From: Clostridia bacterium
GTDB taxonomy: Bacteria; Bacillota; TC1; UBA5767
DNA: 64,000 nt
NCBI GenBank assembly: GCA_016887505.1
Contig: CP069393.1
Location: forward strand, 1,876,001 to 1,940,000
Direction: 5' to 3'
Of the stretch, positions 9,919-20,079 are shown one piece after another; position 1 is the stretch's first letter; every line of letters starts with the position of its first letter. Both the position numbers and the translations under genes were made by a program. The notes under the pieces were generated by a model. That model was not told the DNA's origin. It did no database searches and saw nothing but the letters and a program-made list of their open reading frames with translations.

Positions 9919-11793
9919 ATGAATTTAATTACTGTAGAAAAAATTAGCAAAGCATATAATGAGCAGAAACTTTTTCAAGAGATTACGTTTGGTATTGAGC
10001 TAGGTGAAAAAGTTTCTCTGGTAGGTCGAAATGGTACGGGAAAATCTACACTTTTGAGCCTCATTGCAGGCAAAGAATTGCCAGATAGCGGCAAGATCAT
10101 GATAAACCAGCAGTGCAGGATGGAATATTTGGAACAAAATCCTGACTTAGTCCCTGGTTTAAGTGTGATGGAGCAGATTTTCTATGATGGTTCTCCGGAA
10201 TTAGATGTGGTCAAAGAGTATACGGCAACATCTAACGATTTGGAACAAAATCCAAATAACCAGGAATTGCAGAATAAGTTGCAAAAGTTAGCACTTAAAA
10301 TGGAACGATTGCAACTTTGGAATATCGAAGAGGAAGTAAAGAGTATTTTAAATCGCCTAGGTATTGGAGAGTATCACCGTATGGTGGATACCTTATCTGG
10401 AGGAGAAAAAAGGCGCTTGGCTTTGGCGCGTGCCTTAATCCGTCCGGCGGATTTGCTACTTTTGGATGAGCCAACCAACCATTTAGATTTAGATACCATT
10501 CAGTGGCTAGAGAAAACACTTAAGAAACGCAAGACTGCGATTCTTATGGTTACACATGACCGAGAATTTTTAAACCGTGTAACAGATAAAATTCTAGAAC
10601 TGGATGGCACAAAGATATATGCACATCTAGGTAAATTTTCTGACTATTTGAAAAACAAGGATGACAGGTTGTGTACAGAGCAAGTCATGCGCAAAAAGGA
10701 AAAAGCGCTCTACCGTCAGGAATTGGAATGGATGAAAAGTGGTGTGCGTGGAAGAGGGACTAGGCAAGAAGCAAGGATTGAGCGTTTTCGTGTCCTTGAA
10801 GAAGGTCTGGTACAAATCAATGATCAAGAGTTGGATATGGCTTTTCCTATGCAAAGATTGGGCAAGAAAATCATTGAGATGAAACACGTTGGGAAGTCTT
10901 TTGGTGAACTTCAGGTGTTGGATGATTTTTCTTATCTATTCAACCGCTACGACCGGATTGGGATTGTAGGTAAAAATGGAATTGGGAAAAGTACCTTGTT
11001 AAAACTACTGCAAGGAACTGTTCAACCTGATACAGGGCATATTATCCGGGGCGAGACACTAAAGATAGGATATTTGTCTCAACAATCTGAACAACTCAAT
11101 GATGAAATTACACTTTATGAAACAGTGAATCAACGTTGGTCTTACATAAAAGACAGTCGAGGGATAGAAGTTACAGCTGCAAAATGGTTGGAACGTTTTC
11201 TTTTCCCTAAAGAAAAACAACAATCTTTCGTAGGACAGCTTTCTGGAGGAGAAAAACGGCGTTTGGCAATTTTACTCGTTCTACTAGAGGGACCGAACGT
11301 ATTGTTATTAGATGAACCGACTAATGATTTAGACCTAGATACTTTATTGGTACTAGATGCTTTTTTAGATGACTACCCTGGTGTTTTGTTAGTGGTATCC
11401 CATGACCGTTTTTTCTTAAATAAGAATGTTGATTGTATTTTTGAATTTTTAGATGGCGGACAGGTGAAAAGATATAGCGGAAGCTTCGATGCCTATATGG
11501 AAAAAAGACAGCTAGAAAAACCAGTAGCTAAGAAAAAAACGCTAGATAAGTCGAATGGGGAAAAGAAGAATAAGATATCCTATGGAGAAAAGAAGCGTTT
11601 CGAGGAACTGGAGCAAATAATTCCGGTGCTGGAAAATGAAATTGGATGTCTTGATGCAGAAATGCAGGGTGGAAACGATGATTATGCCCATCTGCAAGAC
11701 TTACATCAAAAAATTGAAGGTAAAAAGGCCAGTTTAGAAAATCTTTATGAAGAGTGGACAGCTCTGGCTGAAAAGATAGAGGAGAATGCATGA
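9919..11793 (+). CDS. ABC-F family ATPase (Uup-like)
   Basis: ABC-F proteins have two ATPase cassettes and no membrane domain; they act on ribosomes or, for Uup, also influence DNA rearrangement. The 624-residue product has Walker A motifs GRNGTGKST and GKNGIGKST, two signature LSGGEKRRLA motifs and two LLLDEPTN Walker B motifs, joined by a charged linker (RQELEWMKSGVRGRGTRQEARIERF split over about 245-270), and a C-terminal coiled coil (LEQIIPVLENEIGCLDAEM). The C-terminal coiled coil favours the Uup subgroup. A small palindrome at 9885-9901 separates it from gyrB. It overlaps the next gene by eight bases. Confidence 0.9.
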   Translation: MNLITVEKISKAYNEQKLFQEITFGIELGEKVSLVGRNGTGKSTLLSLIAGKELPDSGKIMINQQCRMEYLEQNPDLVPGLSVMEQIFYDGSPELDVVKEYTATSNDLEQNPNNQELQNKLQKLALKMERLQLWNIEEEVKSILNRLGIGEYHRMVDTLSGGEKRRLALARALIRPADLLLLDEPTNHLDLDTIQWLEKTLKKRKTAILMVTHDREFLNRVTDKILELDGTKIYAHLGKFSDYLKNKDDRLCTEQVMRKKEKALYRQELEWMKSGVRGRGTRQEARIERFRVLEEGLVQINDQELDMAFPMQRLGKKIIEMKHVGKSFGELQVLDDFSYLFNRYDRIGIVGKNGIGKSTLLKLLQGTVQPDTGHIIRGETLKIGYLSQQSEQLNDEITLYETVNQRWSYIKDSRGIEVTAAKWLERFLFPKEKQQSFVGQLSGGEKRRLAILLVLLEGPNVLLLDEPTNDLDLDTLLVLDAFLDDYPGVLLVVSHDRFFLNKNVDCIFEFLDGGQVKRYSGSFDAYMEKRQLEKPVAKKKTLDKSNGEKKNKISYGEKKRFEELEQIIPVLENEIGCLDAEMQGGNDDYAHLQDLHQKIEGKKASLENLYEEWTALAEKIEENA

Positions 11794-12787
11794 GATGGAA
11801 GTAGGCAAATTGGAAATTGAAGATCTTAAAAAGCGCATATTTCCGTATACTGGGGAAAAAAGAAAAGAAACATTGATTCGCGCCATGATTGGAGAGGATT
11901 GTAGTGCATTAGACCTTGAAGGTGATGTTACAGTCTTATCCACTGATCCTATTACTGGAGCAGATGAGGAGGGTGGGTACCTTTCCATACTTGTATCTTG
12001 TAATGATGTACTTTCGAATGGTGCGGAACCAGTGGGCATATTGCTTACGCTCCTTTTACGAGAAGGGGAAACAGTAGAAAAAGCGGAAAAAATAATGGCT
12101 TCTGCCCATCGTGGTGCTAAGGAACTTCATGTAGAAATCATTGGAGGGCATACTGAAATAACGCCAGGACTTAATCAGACAATACTTTCAGTCACTGCAA
12201 TTGGGCGAGCTACCAAAAAAGAGCTTCTTCATGCAGAAGATATTGAGTTTGGAGATGGACTAGTTCTTACCAAAGGCGCGGGAATTGAAGGGACAGCTAT
12301 TCTTTGCTCAGACTATCCTGAACAAATGCGTAAACTGCTCGGTGATGAGCAGTGGAAAAAAGGGAAGGATATGCTGCAGGAAATAAGTGTTTATAAAGAG
12401 GCTATGCTTGCCAAACAATTCGAGCTACATGCTATGCATGATGTTACAGAAGGTGGAGTCTTTGGTGCTTGCTATGAAATGGCTGTTGCATCTAAAAGTG
12501 GACTTACAGTAAATACAGATAGCATTGAGCTAAGACCTAGTACTAAAAAGATTTGTGAATCTATCGGGCTTGATCCGTATCGTTTGATTTCTAGTGGCTC
12601 ATTGTTGATTGCAACACCACAGGCTGATGAATTGGTTGAGTATTTAAATGAGAATCAGGTAGCAGCTACTAGAATTGGTACTTTCCATGAAGGAAAGATA
12701 CAAATTCAGGATGCTCAGGGGCTTAGAATGATGAAACCACCTCAAGGTGATGAACTATGGCGAGCCAAAGAGCTGTTGCAAGGATAG
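11786..12787 (+). CDS. AIR-synthase/HypE-like protein (PurM superfamily)
   Basis: The 333-residue product belongs to the PurM-like ATP-binding superfamily, which includes PurM, HypE, ThiL and SelD. Family features seen are the GEDCSALDLEG and STDPITGA N-terminal metal/nucleotide segments, the VSCNDVLSNGAEPVG motif, GGHTEITPGLNQ and MHDVTEGGVFGACYEMA. It lacks the C-terminal cysteine motif (PRIC) of true HypE and the catalytic Cys/Sec-Gly-Cys-x-Lys of SelD, so neither hydrogenase maturation nor selenophosphate synthesis can be assigned. It sits between an ABC-F gene and gyrA and overlaps the former. The substrate is unknown. Confidence 0.75.
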   Translation: MHEMEVGKLEIEDLKKRIFPYTGEKRKETLIRAMIGEDCSALDLEGDVTVLSTDPITGADEEGGYLSILVSCNDVLSNGAEPVGILLTLLLREGETVEKAEKIMASAHRGAKELHVEIIGGHTEITPGLNQTILSVTAIGRATKKELLHAEDIEFGDGLVLTKGAGIEGTAILCSDYPEQMRKLLGDEQWKKGKDMLQEISVYKEAMLAKQFELHAMHDVTEGGVFGACYEMAVASKSGLTVNTDSIELRPSTKKICESIGLDPYRLISSGSLLIATPQADELVEYLNENQVAATRIGTFHEGKIQIQDAQGLRMMKPPQGDELWRAKELLQG

Positions 12788-12847
12788 AAAAAAAATAGCC
12801 TATGCGATATAATATTATTTAGTTTGGAGACGGGAGAAATAGAATCA

Positions 12848-15286
12848 GTGGAATATTCACACGGAAAGATACTTCAAGTAAATCTTGAAGACGAAATGAA
12901 GAAGTCCTATATTGATTACGCCATGAGCGTCATTGTGGGAAGAGCTTTGCCAGATGTAAGGGATGGACTTAAACCGGTTCATCGCCGCATTCTCTACTCA
13001 ATGTACGAGACGGGTATGACTGCAGACAAACCATTCAAGAAATCAGCTTGGGTGGTTGGTGATGTGTTAGCAAAGTACCACCCTCATGGTGATATAGCAG
13101 TATACGATACCATGGTACGTATGGCCCAAGACTTTTCTTACCGCTATCAATTGGTAAATGGACATGGTAACTTTGGTTCTGTAGACGGAGACCGTGCTGC
13201 AGCCATGCGTTATACGGAAGCCAAAATGTCTAAAGTGGCAATGGAATTACTTCGAGATATCGATAAGGATACCATCGATTACGCACCCAACTACGATGAA
13301 AGCTTAAAAGAACCAACCGTAATGCCGTCACGTTTTCCTAATTTACTGGTCAACGGATCCTCCGGTATCGCGGTCGGTATGGCGACCAATATTCCACCAC
13401 ATAATATGGGTGAGGTATTGGATGCTCTCAATGCCTTGATTGAGAATCCGGATGTTACCATCAAGGAATTGATGAATTATATCAAAGGTCCGGACTTTCC
13501 TACGGCAGCGATTATTATGGGCATGGAAGGCATTTATAACGCTTACCATACCGGCCGAGGCTCAGTGAAGATACGTTCTAAAAATACCATCGAGCATATG
13601 AAAAATGGGAAGGAACGCATCATTGTAAATGAACTACCCTATCAAGTAAACAAAGCACGTTTAATTGAAAAGATAGCTGAATTGGTTCGTGACAAAAAAA
13701 TTGAGGGAATAACTGACCTGCGCGATGAATCTGACAGAAAAGGTATGCGTATTGTCATTGAACTCAAAAAGGGCATCAATGGAGATGTAATTTTAAACCA
13801 ACTATTCAAGCATACGCAGATGCAGACAACCTTTAGCATCATTATGTTGGCATTGGTGGACAACAAACCTCAAGTTTTAAATATTAAACAAATTTTAGAG
13901 CATTATTTGGCGCACCAAAAATCTGTATTTACTCGCCGTACCCAGTTTGAATTAGATAAGGCTGAAGCAAGAGCACACATCGTTGAAGGTCTTCTTTTGG
14001 CATTAGGCAGTATTGAACGTGTCATTAAGATCATTAGAGGGTCGGAAAATGCTGACTCTGCTAAGTTTGCGCTGATGGAAGAAATTGGATTGAGTGAAAT
14101 CCAAGCCAAGGCTATTTTGGATATGAAATTATCCAGATTGACGGCTTTGGAGCAGACAAAGTTGGATGAAGAATACCAGGATCTTTTAACCACAGTAGGT
14201 TATCTAAAAGAAATACTTGCTGATGAATTAAAACTGATGCAGTTGATTAAAGATGAATTTGAGAGAGTTCGTAATAAATATGGTGATGAAAGAAGAACAG
14301 CACTCATTGCGGATGAAGGTGACCTTGAGATAGAGGACCTGATCGCTGAGGAAGATGCAGTTATTACCATTACGCACAGAGGATATATTAAGAGATTACC
14401 GGCCACCACTTACCGCAGTCAGAAGCGGGGAGGCAAGGGAGTCAAAGCACTTAGTAAAAAGGATGAGGATTTTGTAGAGCACTTATTTATAACGACTACT
14501 CATCATTACCTGATGTTCTTTACCAACACAGGTCGAGTGATGCGCCTCAAGGTTCATATTTTACCAGAGGCAAGTCGAACAGCTAAGGGGTCAGCCATTG
14601 TCAATCTTTTGCATTTAGAAAAGGGAGAGTACGTGACGACAGTTATTCCTGTTAAAGAGTTTAACGATGATGAGTATTTGCTCACCGTGACTAGGAAAGG
14701 TGTCGTTAAGAAATCTAGCTTAAGTGCATATGATACCAAACGCAAGGATGGCATTATTGCGCTTACCTTGGATGAGGATGACGAACTGATTAGTGTGAAC
14801 TTAACAGATGGAAGCAAAGAAGTAATCATGGGTACTAGACATGGTCATAGTATTCGCTTTTCTGAAGATGATGTCCGTAAAATGGGTAGAACAGCACGAG
14901 GCGTCAAGGGTATTACTTTAGGAGCAGGAGATGAAGTAATCGGAGCTGATGTAGTGAATGAAAGTGCTGATTTATTGGTGATTAGTGAAAACGGTTATGG
15001 AAAACGGACTGATTTATCAGAATATCGTACTCAGACTCGGGGTGGTAAAGGAATCTTCACCATCAAGGGCTCGGAACGAAATGGTAATTTGGTTGCCTTA
15101 ATGATTATTAGTGAAGGGGATGACATTATGTTAATCTCTAAAGAAGGAATCATTATCCGTGAACCTGTTACCGACATTTCCAAAATTGGAAGAGTTACCC
15201 AAGGTGTTAAGGTTATGAACATGGCGGAAAACGATCAAGTTGTAGCGGTCGCTAGGGTAGCCATTAAGGAAGAAAACGATAACTAA
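12848..15286 (+). CDS. gyrA: DNA gyrase subunit A
   Basis: GyrA carries the DNA cleavage-religation active site. The GTG at 12848 is preferred over a TTG at 12824 because GGGAGA lies about ten bases upstream, and because it gives [20 protein letters not shown] and places the catalytic tyrosine (AAAMRYTEA) at residue 122, as in E. coli. The C-terminal beta-pinwheel contains a GyrA box (QKRGGKG near residue 530) and four to six repeats of the NLxDGSKEV type. The residue equivalent to E. coli Ser83 is isoleucine ([10 protein letters not shown]). Length of about 812 residues is normal. Confidence 0.96.
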   Translation: MEYSHGKILQVNLEDEMKKSYIDYAMSVIVGRALPDVRDGLKPVHRRILYSMYETGMTADKPFKKSAWVVGDVLAKYHPHGDIAVYDTMVRMAQDFSYRYQLVNGHGNFGSVDGDRAAAMRYTEAKMSKVAMELLRDIDKDTIDYAPNYDESLKEPTVMPSRFPNLLVNGSSGIAVGMATNIPPHNMGEVLDALNALIENPDVTIKELMNYIKGPDFPTAAIIMGMEGIYNAYHTGRGSVKIRSKNTIEHMKNGKERIIVNELPYQVNKARLIEKIAELVRDKKIEGITDLRDESDRKGMRIVIELKKGINGDVILNQLFKHTQMQTTFSIIMLALVDNKPQVLNIKQILEHYLAHQKSVFTRRTQFELDKAEARAHIVEGLLLALGSIERVIKIIRGSENADSAKFALMEEIGLSEIQAKAILDMKLSRLTALEQTKLDEEYQDLLTTVGYLKEILADELKLMQLIKDEFERVRNKYGDERRTALIADEGDLEIEDLIAEEDAVITITHRGYIKRLPATTYRSQKRGGKGVKALSKKDEDFVEHLFITTTHHYLMFFTNTGRVMRLKVHILPEASRTAKGSAIVNLLHLEKGEYVTTVIPVKEFNDDEYLLTVTRKGVVKKSSLSAYDTKRKDGIIALTLDEDDELISVNLTDGSKEVIMGTRHGHSIRFSEDDVRKMGRTARGVKGITLGAGDEVIGADVVNESADLLVISENGYGKRTDLSEYRTQTRGGKGIFTIKGSERNGNLVALMIISEGDDIMLISKEGIIIREPVTDISKIGRVTQGVKVMNMAENDQVVAVARVAIKEENDN

Positions 15287-15328
15287 GCCAAAAAGATTGC
15301 TTGGCAGTGGTTAAAGTAAGGAGAATAG

Positions 15329-16681
15329 ATGGATATTGCATTTACTGGCGGTACTATCGTAACTGTCAATGAAAGCAGAGAAATCCTTTTTGATGCGGGC
15401 CTGCTAGTAGAAGGCGATAAAATTATAAATATCGGTAGTGCTCAAGATATCAGAAGAAAAGCGCTTGAGAAGAAGATTGCAGTCCAGGACTTCAGTGGAA
15501 AAGTGATGTTTCCTGGACTGATTAACACCCATACGCATCTATTTCAAAACCTCTTAAAAGGGATTGGTAACGGATATCGTATGGAAGATTGGTGGAGTAA
15601 GACCATCGGCTATTATGGAGCCTTTATTGAAGAGCAGGACTTTAGAAATGCCGCCTGTGCTGGATTGCTTGAAGCAGCCAAGTCGGGAACAACCACTATT
15701 TTGGATTATAGTTATGCCAATCCAATTCCCTATGTGGGAGATGCCATTATTGAATCTGCTACAAAAATTGGGATTCGCCTTATCTATGGAAGAGGCTTTA
15801 ACGTATCCAATGAATTTGTGCCGAAAGCATTAAGAGAACCTTTGGAAAAGGTGTTTACAGATACGCTACGGCTGCGTGAGCAATATAAGGAAATAGATAT
15901 TTGGTTAGCACCAGCGGTCAACTGGAGCATGACTAGAGATGAACTAATCCGGATGAACCAGTTTGCTAGAGATGAAAAATTTCCAATAACCATGCACTTG
16001 CTGGAAACGGCAAGCGATGAAGAGATATGGCAGGATCTTTACCAAAAAAATCTGATGAGAGATTTATCAGATATTGGTATCCTGGATAAGTCTTTTTTGG
16101 GGGTTCATTTCGTTTCTGCAACGGATAAAGATATTCATTTTTTAAAAAAACATGGAGCTAGCGTTTCTCATAACCCTATATCCAATATGTATCTGGCTTC
16201 AGGAGTATGCCCTCTACCAGAACTGTTAGAACAAGGTATCCCTGTTTCATTGGGTACAGATGGTGCTGCTAGTAACAATACCTTGGACATGCTGGAAACG
16301 ATGAAAATGACGGCACTACTCCAAAAGGTACATCGTAAGGATCCACAGTGCATAGATGCCATGCAGGTTCTAGAAATGGCTACGATCCAGGGGGCTAAAG
16401 CACTTAAAAAGGATCATGAAATAGGTTCCTTAGAGGTAGGAAAACAAGCAGACCTCTTTTTAATGGAACCCACTGCCAGTTTGAAAAGTTCCCCCATGCA
16501 CGACCCGCTGGCAACACTTATATATTCTAGTAGCGAAGATGCGATTTCTCATGTAATGGTTGCAGGAAAGTTTGTGATATGCAATCATATTTCAGCACGA
16601 GTGAATACGGAAGAAACAATTCAATCGCTGAATAAGAGTGCTAGAAAACTGATAGAAAACTCGGGAGGTTATCATGATTGA
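15329..16681 (+). CDS. Amidohydrolase, SsnA/TrzA/MtaD-type deaminase (paralogue 1)
   Basis: This 450-residue protein is a metal-dependent amidohydrolase of the ATZ/TRZ group, which includes guanine deaminase and methylthioadenosine/S-adenosylhomocysteine deaminase. Metal ligands are visible: HxH in INTHTHLFQ, His in TMHLLETAS, His in LGVHFVS and Asp in [12 protein letters not shown] [16 protein letters not shown] segment precedes the last ligand. The substrate cannot be fixed from sequence alone; a deaminase acting on a purine or related amine is the likeliest. It follows gyrA by 42 bases and overlaps serS by eight, so it is probably co-transcribed with both. Two paralogues are at 22801 and 56097. 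Confidence 0.85.
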   Translation: MDIAFTGGTIVTVNESREILFDAGLLVEGDKIINIGSAQDIRRKALEKKIAVQDFSGKVMFPGLINTHTHLFQNLLKGIGNGYRMEDWWSKTIGYYGAFIEEQDFRNAACAGLLEAAKSGTTTILDYSYANPIPYVGDAIIESATKIGIRLIYGRGFNVSNEFVPKALREPLEKVFTDTLRLREQYKEIDIWLAPAVNWSMTRDELIRMNQFARDEKFPITMHLLETASDEEIWQDLYQKNLMRDLSDIGILDKSFLGVHFVSATDKDIHFLKKHGASVSHNPISNMYLASGVCPLPELLEQGIPVSLGTDGAASNNTLDMLETMKMTALLQKVHRKDPQCIDAMQVLEMATIQGAKALKKDHEIGSLEVGKQADLFLMEPTASLKSSPMHDPLATLIYSSSEDAISHVMVAGKFVICNHISARVNTEETIQSLNKSARKLIENSGGYHD

Positions 16682-17945
16682 TATAAGGTTTATTCGTAGT
16701 GAACCGGAAAAGGTTAAGGAAAACCTGGTAAGACGGGGAGTAGATGTTGATGTTGAACAAATACTAAATCTTGACCAAAGAAAACGCGATATATTGGGAC
16801 AGGTAGAAGAAAAGAAGGCTCATCGGAACAGTGTTTCTAAGAGCATTGGTAAAAAGAAAAAAGCTGGTGAAGATGTAAGTGCGGTCATGCAGGAAATGCG
16901 TAGCCTAGGAGAAGAAATTTCTTCTCACGATGAGGAAGTTAAAGAGTTAGATCAACAAATTTTTACTATGATGTTGCAAATTCCCAATATGTTACATGAA
17001 TCGGTCCCTTCAGGAGAAGGTGAGGAAGATAATGTGGAAATCGCTTGCTATGGTGAAATACCACATTGGTCCTTTGAGGCAAAGAACCATTGGGAAATTG
17101 GGGAAGAATTGGATATTATCGATCCAGTCAGAGCAGGTAAAGTGACTGGTGCTCGATTTACATATATGAAGGATGCCGGGGCTAGATTAGAGCGGGCCTT
17201 AATCAATTTTATGTTGGATTTACATTGTGATAAGCAAGGATACAAAGAAATAGTTCCTCCTTTTCTTGTAAATTCCGACAGTATGCTTGGTACGGGTCAA
17301 TTGCCCAAATTTGCTGACGATATGTTTAAGGTTCAAGGAACAGATTATTACTTAATTCCTACTGCGGAGGTTCCTTTAACCAATATGTATGCAAGAGAAA
17401 TTTTAGAACCAGAGGATATGCCACAGTTTTTTACGGCCTATACCCCCTGCTTCAGAGCTGAAGCAGGCTCAGCTGGAAAAGATACTCGAGGACTAATTCG
17501 CCAACATCAATTTAACAAGGTGGAAATGGTCAAGTACTGCCGTCCAGAAGATTCATATGTAGAGTTGGAAAAGCTGATTCAAAATGCTATGGAGGTTTTG
17601 GACCTTCTTAAACTCCCCTACCGTACAGTTTTGCTGTGCAGCAAGGATGTTGGTTTCTCAGCAACCAAAACGATTGACTTGGAAGTTTATATGCCAGGAT
17701 TTGGGGGTTATCGGGAGATTTCTTCTTGCTCCAATTTCGAAGATTTTCAAGCGAGAAGAGCGGGAATTAAGTTTCGCCGTGAAAAAAAGGGAAAACCGGA
17801 ATATGTACATACCTTGAATGGATCAGGCCTGGCTGTAGGTCGTACCGTAGCAGCAATTCTAGAGAATTATCAACAAGAAGATGGAAGTGTCAGGATTCCT
17901 AAGGTACTGTTACCATACATGGGTGGAAAAGAATGGATTAAATAA
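16674..17945 (+). CDS. serS: Seryl-tRNA synthetase
   Basis: SerS charges tRNA-Ser, and also tRNA-Sec before SelA converts it to selenocysteinyl-tRNA. The 423-residue protein begins [21 protein letters not shown], has an N-terminal coiled-coil arm (about 30-105), motif 2 in [22 protein letters not shown] and motif 3 in [20 protein letters not shown]. The ATG follows a GGGAGGTT ribosome site within the preceding gene. No T-box leader is present; expression seems to depend on the upstream amidohydrolase/gyrA transcript. Two serine tRNA genes follow directly. Confidence 0.97.
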   Translation: MIDIRFIRSEPEKVKENLVRRGVDVDVEQILNLDQRKRDILGQVEEKKAHRNSVSKSIGKKKKAGEDVSAVMQEMRSLGEEISSHDEEVKELDQQIFTMMLQIPNMLHESVPSGEGEEDNVEIACYGEIPHWSFEAKNHWEIGEELDIIDPVRAGKVTGARFTYMKDAGARLERALINFMLDLHCDKQGYKEIVPPFLVNSDSMLGTGQLPKFADDMFKVQGTDYYLIPTAEVPLTNMYAREILEPEDMPQFFTAYTPCFRAEAGSAGKDTRGLIRQHQFNKVEMVKYCRPEDSYVELEKLIQNAMEVLDLLKLPYRTVLLCSKDVGFSATKTIDLEVYMPGFGGYREISSCSNFEDFQARRAGIKFRREKKGKPEYVHTLNGSGLAVGRTVAAILENYQQEDGSVRIPKVLLPYMGGKEWIK

Positions 17946-17956
17946 GGTAAACCTGT

Positions 17957-17986
17957 TGACAAAGCGTTTTTGGCAATGCTATAATC
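17957..17986 (+). promoter_or_regulatory. Sigma-A promoter of the tRNA-Ser/Ser/Arg cluster
   Basis: TTGACA at 17957-17962 and TATAAT at 17981-17986 are separated by 18 bases, 31 bases before the first tRNA. Confidence 0.85.
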
Positions 17987-18016
17987 TACCTTGCGTGATT
18001 CGGAAGAAAAACATCT

Positions 18017-18105
<89 letters not shown>

Positions 18106-18116
18106 AAAAACTTTGT

Positions 18117-18210
18117 GGAGAAGTACTCAAGCGGCTGAAGAGGCTCCCCTGCTAAGGGAGTAGGTCTGTTAATAGCGGGCGCGAGGGTTCAAATCCCTCC
18201 TTCTCCGCCA
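18117..18210 (+). tRNA. tRNA-Ser (anticodon GCT)
   Basis: A 94-base class II tRNA: acceptor GGAGAAG pairs with CTTCTCC, anticodon stem CTCCC/GGGAG with loop CTGCTAA gives anticodon GCT, then a long variable arm, GGTTCAAATCC and an encoded CCA. Confidence 0.97.
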
Positions 18211-18254
18211 CATTGTTACATAGGACATTTGTCCTTTCCTATATAATTGAACAT

Positions 18255-18331
18255 GCGCCCGTAGCTCAGCTGGATAGAGCGTTTGGCTACGGACCAAAAG
18301 GCCACAGGTTCGAATCCTGCCGGGCGTACCA
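18255..18331 (+). tRNA. tRNA-Arg (anticodon ACG)
   Basis: A 77-base tRNA: acceptor GCGCCCG/CGGGCGT, anticodon loop CTACGGA within stem TTTGG/CCAAA (anticodon ACG, normally edited to ICG by TadA), GGTTCGAATCC arm and an encoded CCA. A TATAAT at 18242-18247 just upstream may give it an extra promoter. Confidence 0.97.
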
Positions 18332-18332
18332 A

Positions 18333-18358
18333 AACAGTGCTTAGGCACTGTTTTTTTT
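18333..18358 (+). terminator. Terminator of the tRNA cluster
   Basis: ACAGTGC-TTAG-GCACTGT hairpin followed by an eight-T run, directly after the tRNA-Arg gene. Confidence 0.9.
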
Positions 18359-18412
18359 ATTGAAATGCGGAAGGTTTTGGTATACACTCCCTATAAGATA
18401 GATGGAGGTACT

Positions 18413-19447
18413 ATGGTAACATACGCAATTTTGGGAAATCCAGGACATAATAGGGTATATTTCGAGGAATCTAGCAGATTGGCCTTACGTGAACTTGCAG
18501 TTGCATTTAAAAAAATGGAGGCGCAGTGCAGTAATATTCGCAAGGAGAGCATTGCGGGTATTGGCTATAGCCTGTTTGATAGTGACCGGGAGCTAAACGA
18601 TAGAGATTTACAAATCATATCTTGGCTGTCCTTTGGCTATGCGCTTTTTAAATTTGAAGAAATGGGTGTATTGCGTCCAGTGGAAAAAAACAGCACTAAT
18701 TTTTTTGACACGGATTTTAGCAGTATCTTGAAATATAGTGGTAAGACCAATGAATTGTTTACACGTTTGATGTTGAGTATTGCTGAACTTTCCTCGGCTT
18801 TCTACGGAAGTCAGGAGATTCGCCTTTTGGACCCTATAGCCGGAAAAGGAACCACACTTTTTGAAGGTCTAATCCGAGGGCACCATGTATATGGTATTGA
18901 GATAGGAGATAAAGTCGTAACGGAATCCTACCATTTTATTAAAAAGTATCTTGAGAATAAATGTTATAAGCATGTAAGCAAGACGATTCGCTTTAGTGGA
19001 GAGAAAAAGGAGTTTACGGTCAAACGGTATCAGCTAGAGATTGGACGAGACAAGAAAGATTTCAAGGAAAAGGCCCAGAAGTCTTGTGAACTAATCTCAG
19101 GTAATTCCCTATATACCAATCAATACTATAAGAAGAACTATTTCCATCTTATTGTAGGAGATCTACCCTATGGGGTGCAGCACGGTAACGTAGCCAAGGT
19201 GAAATCTTCTTCTATTACTAGAAGCCCTGAGGAATTGCTAAAGAATTGTCTTCCTGGATGGTATGACGTATTAAAACCAGGAGGTTCCATGGTTTTAGCC
19301 TGGAACACCTATGTTTTTCCTAGAGAAGCGATGGTAGGCTTAATTAAGGAAGCTGGCTTTGAGGTTCTCGAACAGGTTTATGAGGAATTTGTGCACCAAG
19401 TGGATCGTTCTATTCGTCGTGACATCATAGTGGCTCAAAAACAGTAA
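18413..19447 (+). CDS. TRM11-family SAM-dependent (RNA) methyltransferase
   Basis: This product (344 residues from this start) resembles TRM11-like methyltransferases, which modify guanosine in tRNA in archaea and eukaryotes; the bacterial members are mostly uncharacterised. SAM motif I is LLDPIAGKGTTLFEGLIRG and the catalytic motif IV is DLPYG, a variant of the DPPYG motif of amino-methyltransferases. The N-terminal about 150 residues match no domain I recognise with confidence. The ATG at 18413 is chosen over one at 18365 because it has GGAGG at 18404 and the earlier start overlaps the tRNA terminator region. It stands alone behind the tRNA cluster and is closed by its own terminator. Confidence 0.8.
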   Translation: MVTYAILGNPGHNRVYFEESSRLALRELAVAFKKMEAQCSNIRKESIAGIGYSLFDSDRELNDRDLQIISWLSFGYALFKFEEMGVLRPVEKNSTNFFDTDFSSILKYSGKTNELFTRLMLSIAELSSAFYGSQEIRLLDPIAGKGTTLFEGLIRGHHVYGIEIGDKVVTESYHFIKKYLENKCYKHVSKTIRFSGEKKEFTVKRYQLEIGRDKKDFKEKAQKSCELISGNSLYTNQYYKKNYFHLIVGDLPYGVQHGNVAKVKSSSITRSPEELLKNCLPGWYDVLKPGGSMVLAWNTYVFPREAMVGLIKEAGFEVLEQVYEEFVHQVDRSIRRDIIVAQKQ

Positions 19448-19527
19448 CGATTCACCAATTCGTACTCCTGTTGCAGCTCATCCATGGGCCAGAGTGGGAA
19501 GTGGGACTTAGATAAAGTTTTTTATTG

Positions 19528-19552
19528 AGACAGCGTAATTACGCTGTCTTTT
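19528..19552 (+). terminator. Rho-independent terminator
   Basis: A perfect 22-base palindrome (AGACAGCGTAA/TTACGCTGTCT) followed by TTTT, about 80 bases after the methyltransferase gene. The bases between 19448 and 19527 hold no ORF. Confidence 0.8.
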
Positions 19553-19597
19553 GCGTTTGGTGTACAATTGAATAAAATAAATGAATATGGAGGCAAA

Positions 19598-20062
19598 ATG
19601 AAAACAGTTTTAGAATCACGTGTAGAACATGTTGAAATTGTATTCCAACAACATATCAATAGCTATGGACGACTTTTTGGTGGAGTGCTGATGTCTTGGA
19701 TAGATGTGGTAGCAGCAGTGGTAGCCAGACGTCATTCGCATATGGAAGTAAGCACGGTAACGGTGGATAGCCTACGGTTCAAGAAACCAATCTTCTTAAG
19801 TGATACGGTAGTCCTTATTGGACAAATAACTTGGACGGGACACCGTGCTATGGAAGTGCGGGTAGACACGTACACAGAAACCCTCAAGGGCGAAAGAACC
19901 CATGTGAATAGAGCGTATCTAGTGTTGGTTGCTATTGATGAGAATGGCCAGGTAGTAGAAGTGGAACCGATACAGCCACAGGGCCCTGAAGAACTAGAAG
20001 AATACGCGTCAGGAACGAAGCGGCAAGAGTATCGTTTGCAACGTAAAGAAGAAGGATTTTAG
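19598..20062 (+). CDS. Acyl-CoA thioesterase, hotdog fold (YciA/BACH type)
   Basis: The 154-residue protein is a single hotdog domain. The active-site helix region INSYGRLFGGVLMSWIDVVAAVVARRHS, with Asn, Gly-Gly and Asp at the family positions, and VDSLRFKKPIFLSDTV match acyl-CoA thioesterases of the YciA/BACH group, which hydrolyse acyl-CoAs to free acid and CoA. The ATG at 19598 follows GGAGG at 19588; a TTG at 19568 in frame is not needed. It is followed by a gene whose product also involves CoA (disulfide reductase), but a separate promoter lies between them. Confidence 0.85.
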   Translation: MKTVLESRVEHVEIVFQQHINSYGRLFGGVLMSWIDVVAAVVARRHSHMEVSTVTVDSLRFKKPIFLSDTVVLIGQITWTGHRAMEVRVDTYTETLKGERTHVNRAYLVLVAIDENGQVVEVEPIQPQGPEELEEYASGTKRQEYRLQRKEEGF

Positions 20063-20079
20063 AAAATTTGTGAATTAAC

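Noticed and set aside
11786..12787. Selenophosphate synthetase (selD), given selA-selB in the same window
   Set aside because: The protein lacks the N-terminal Cys/Sec-Gly-Cys-x-Lys active site of SelD; it is only a superfamily relative.
16560..16674. T-box leader for serS
   Set aside because: serS starts inside the end of the preceding gene, with no room for a leader and no T-box sequence.
19490..19515. Shared AGTGGGACTTA sequence at about 19498 and 50484, considered as MraZ-type operator or a dispersed repeat
   Set aside because: Only about eleven bases are shared, there is no mraZ or division cluster nearby, and chance is sufficient.
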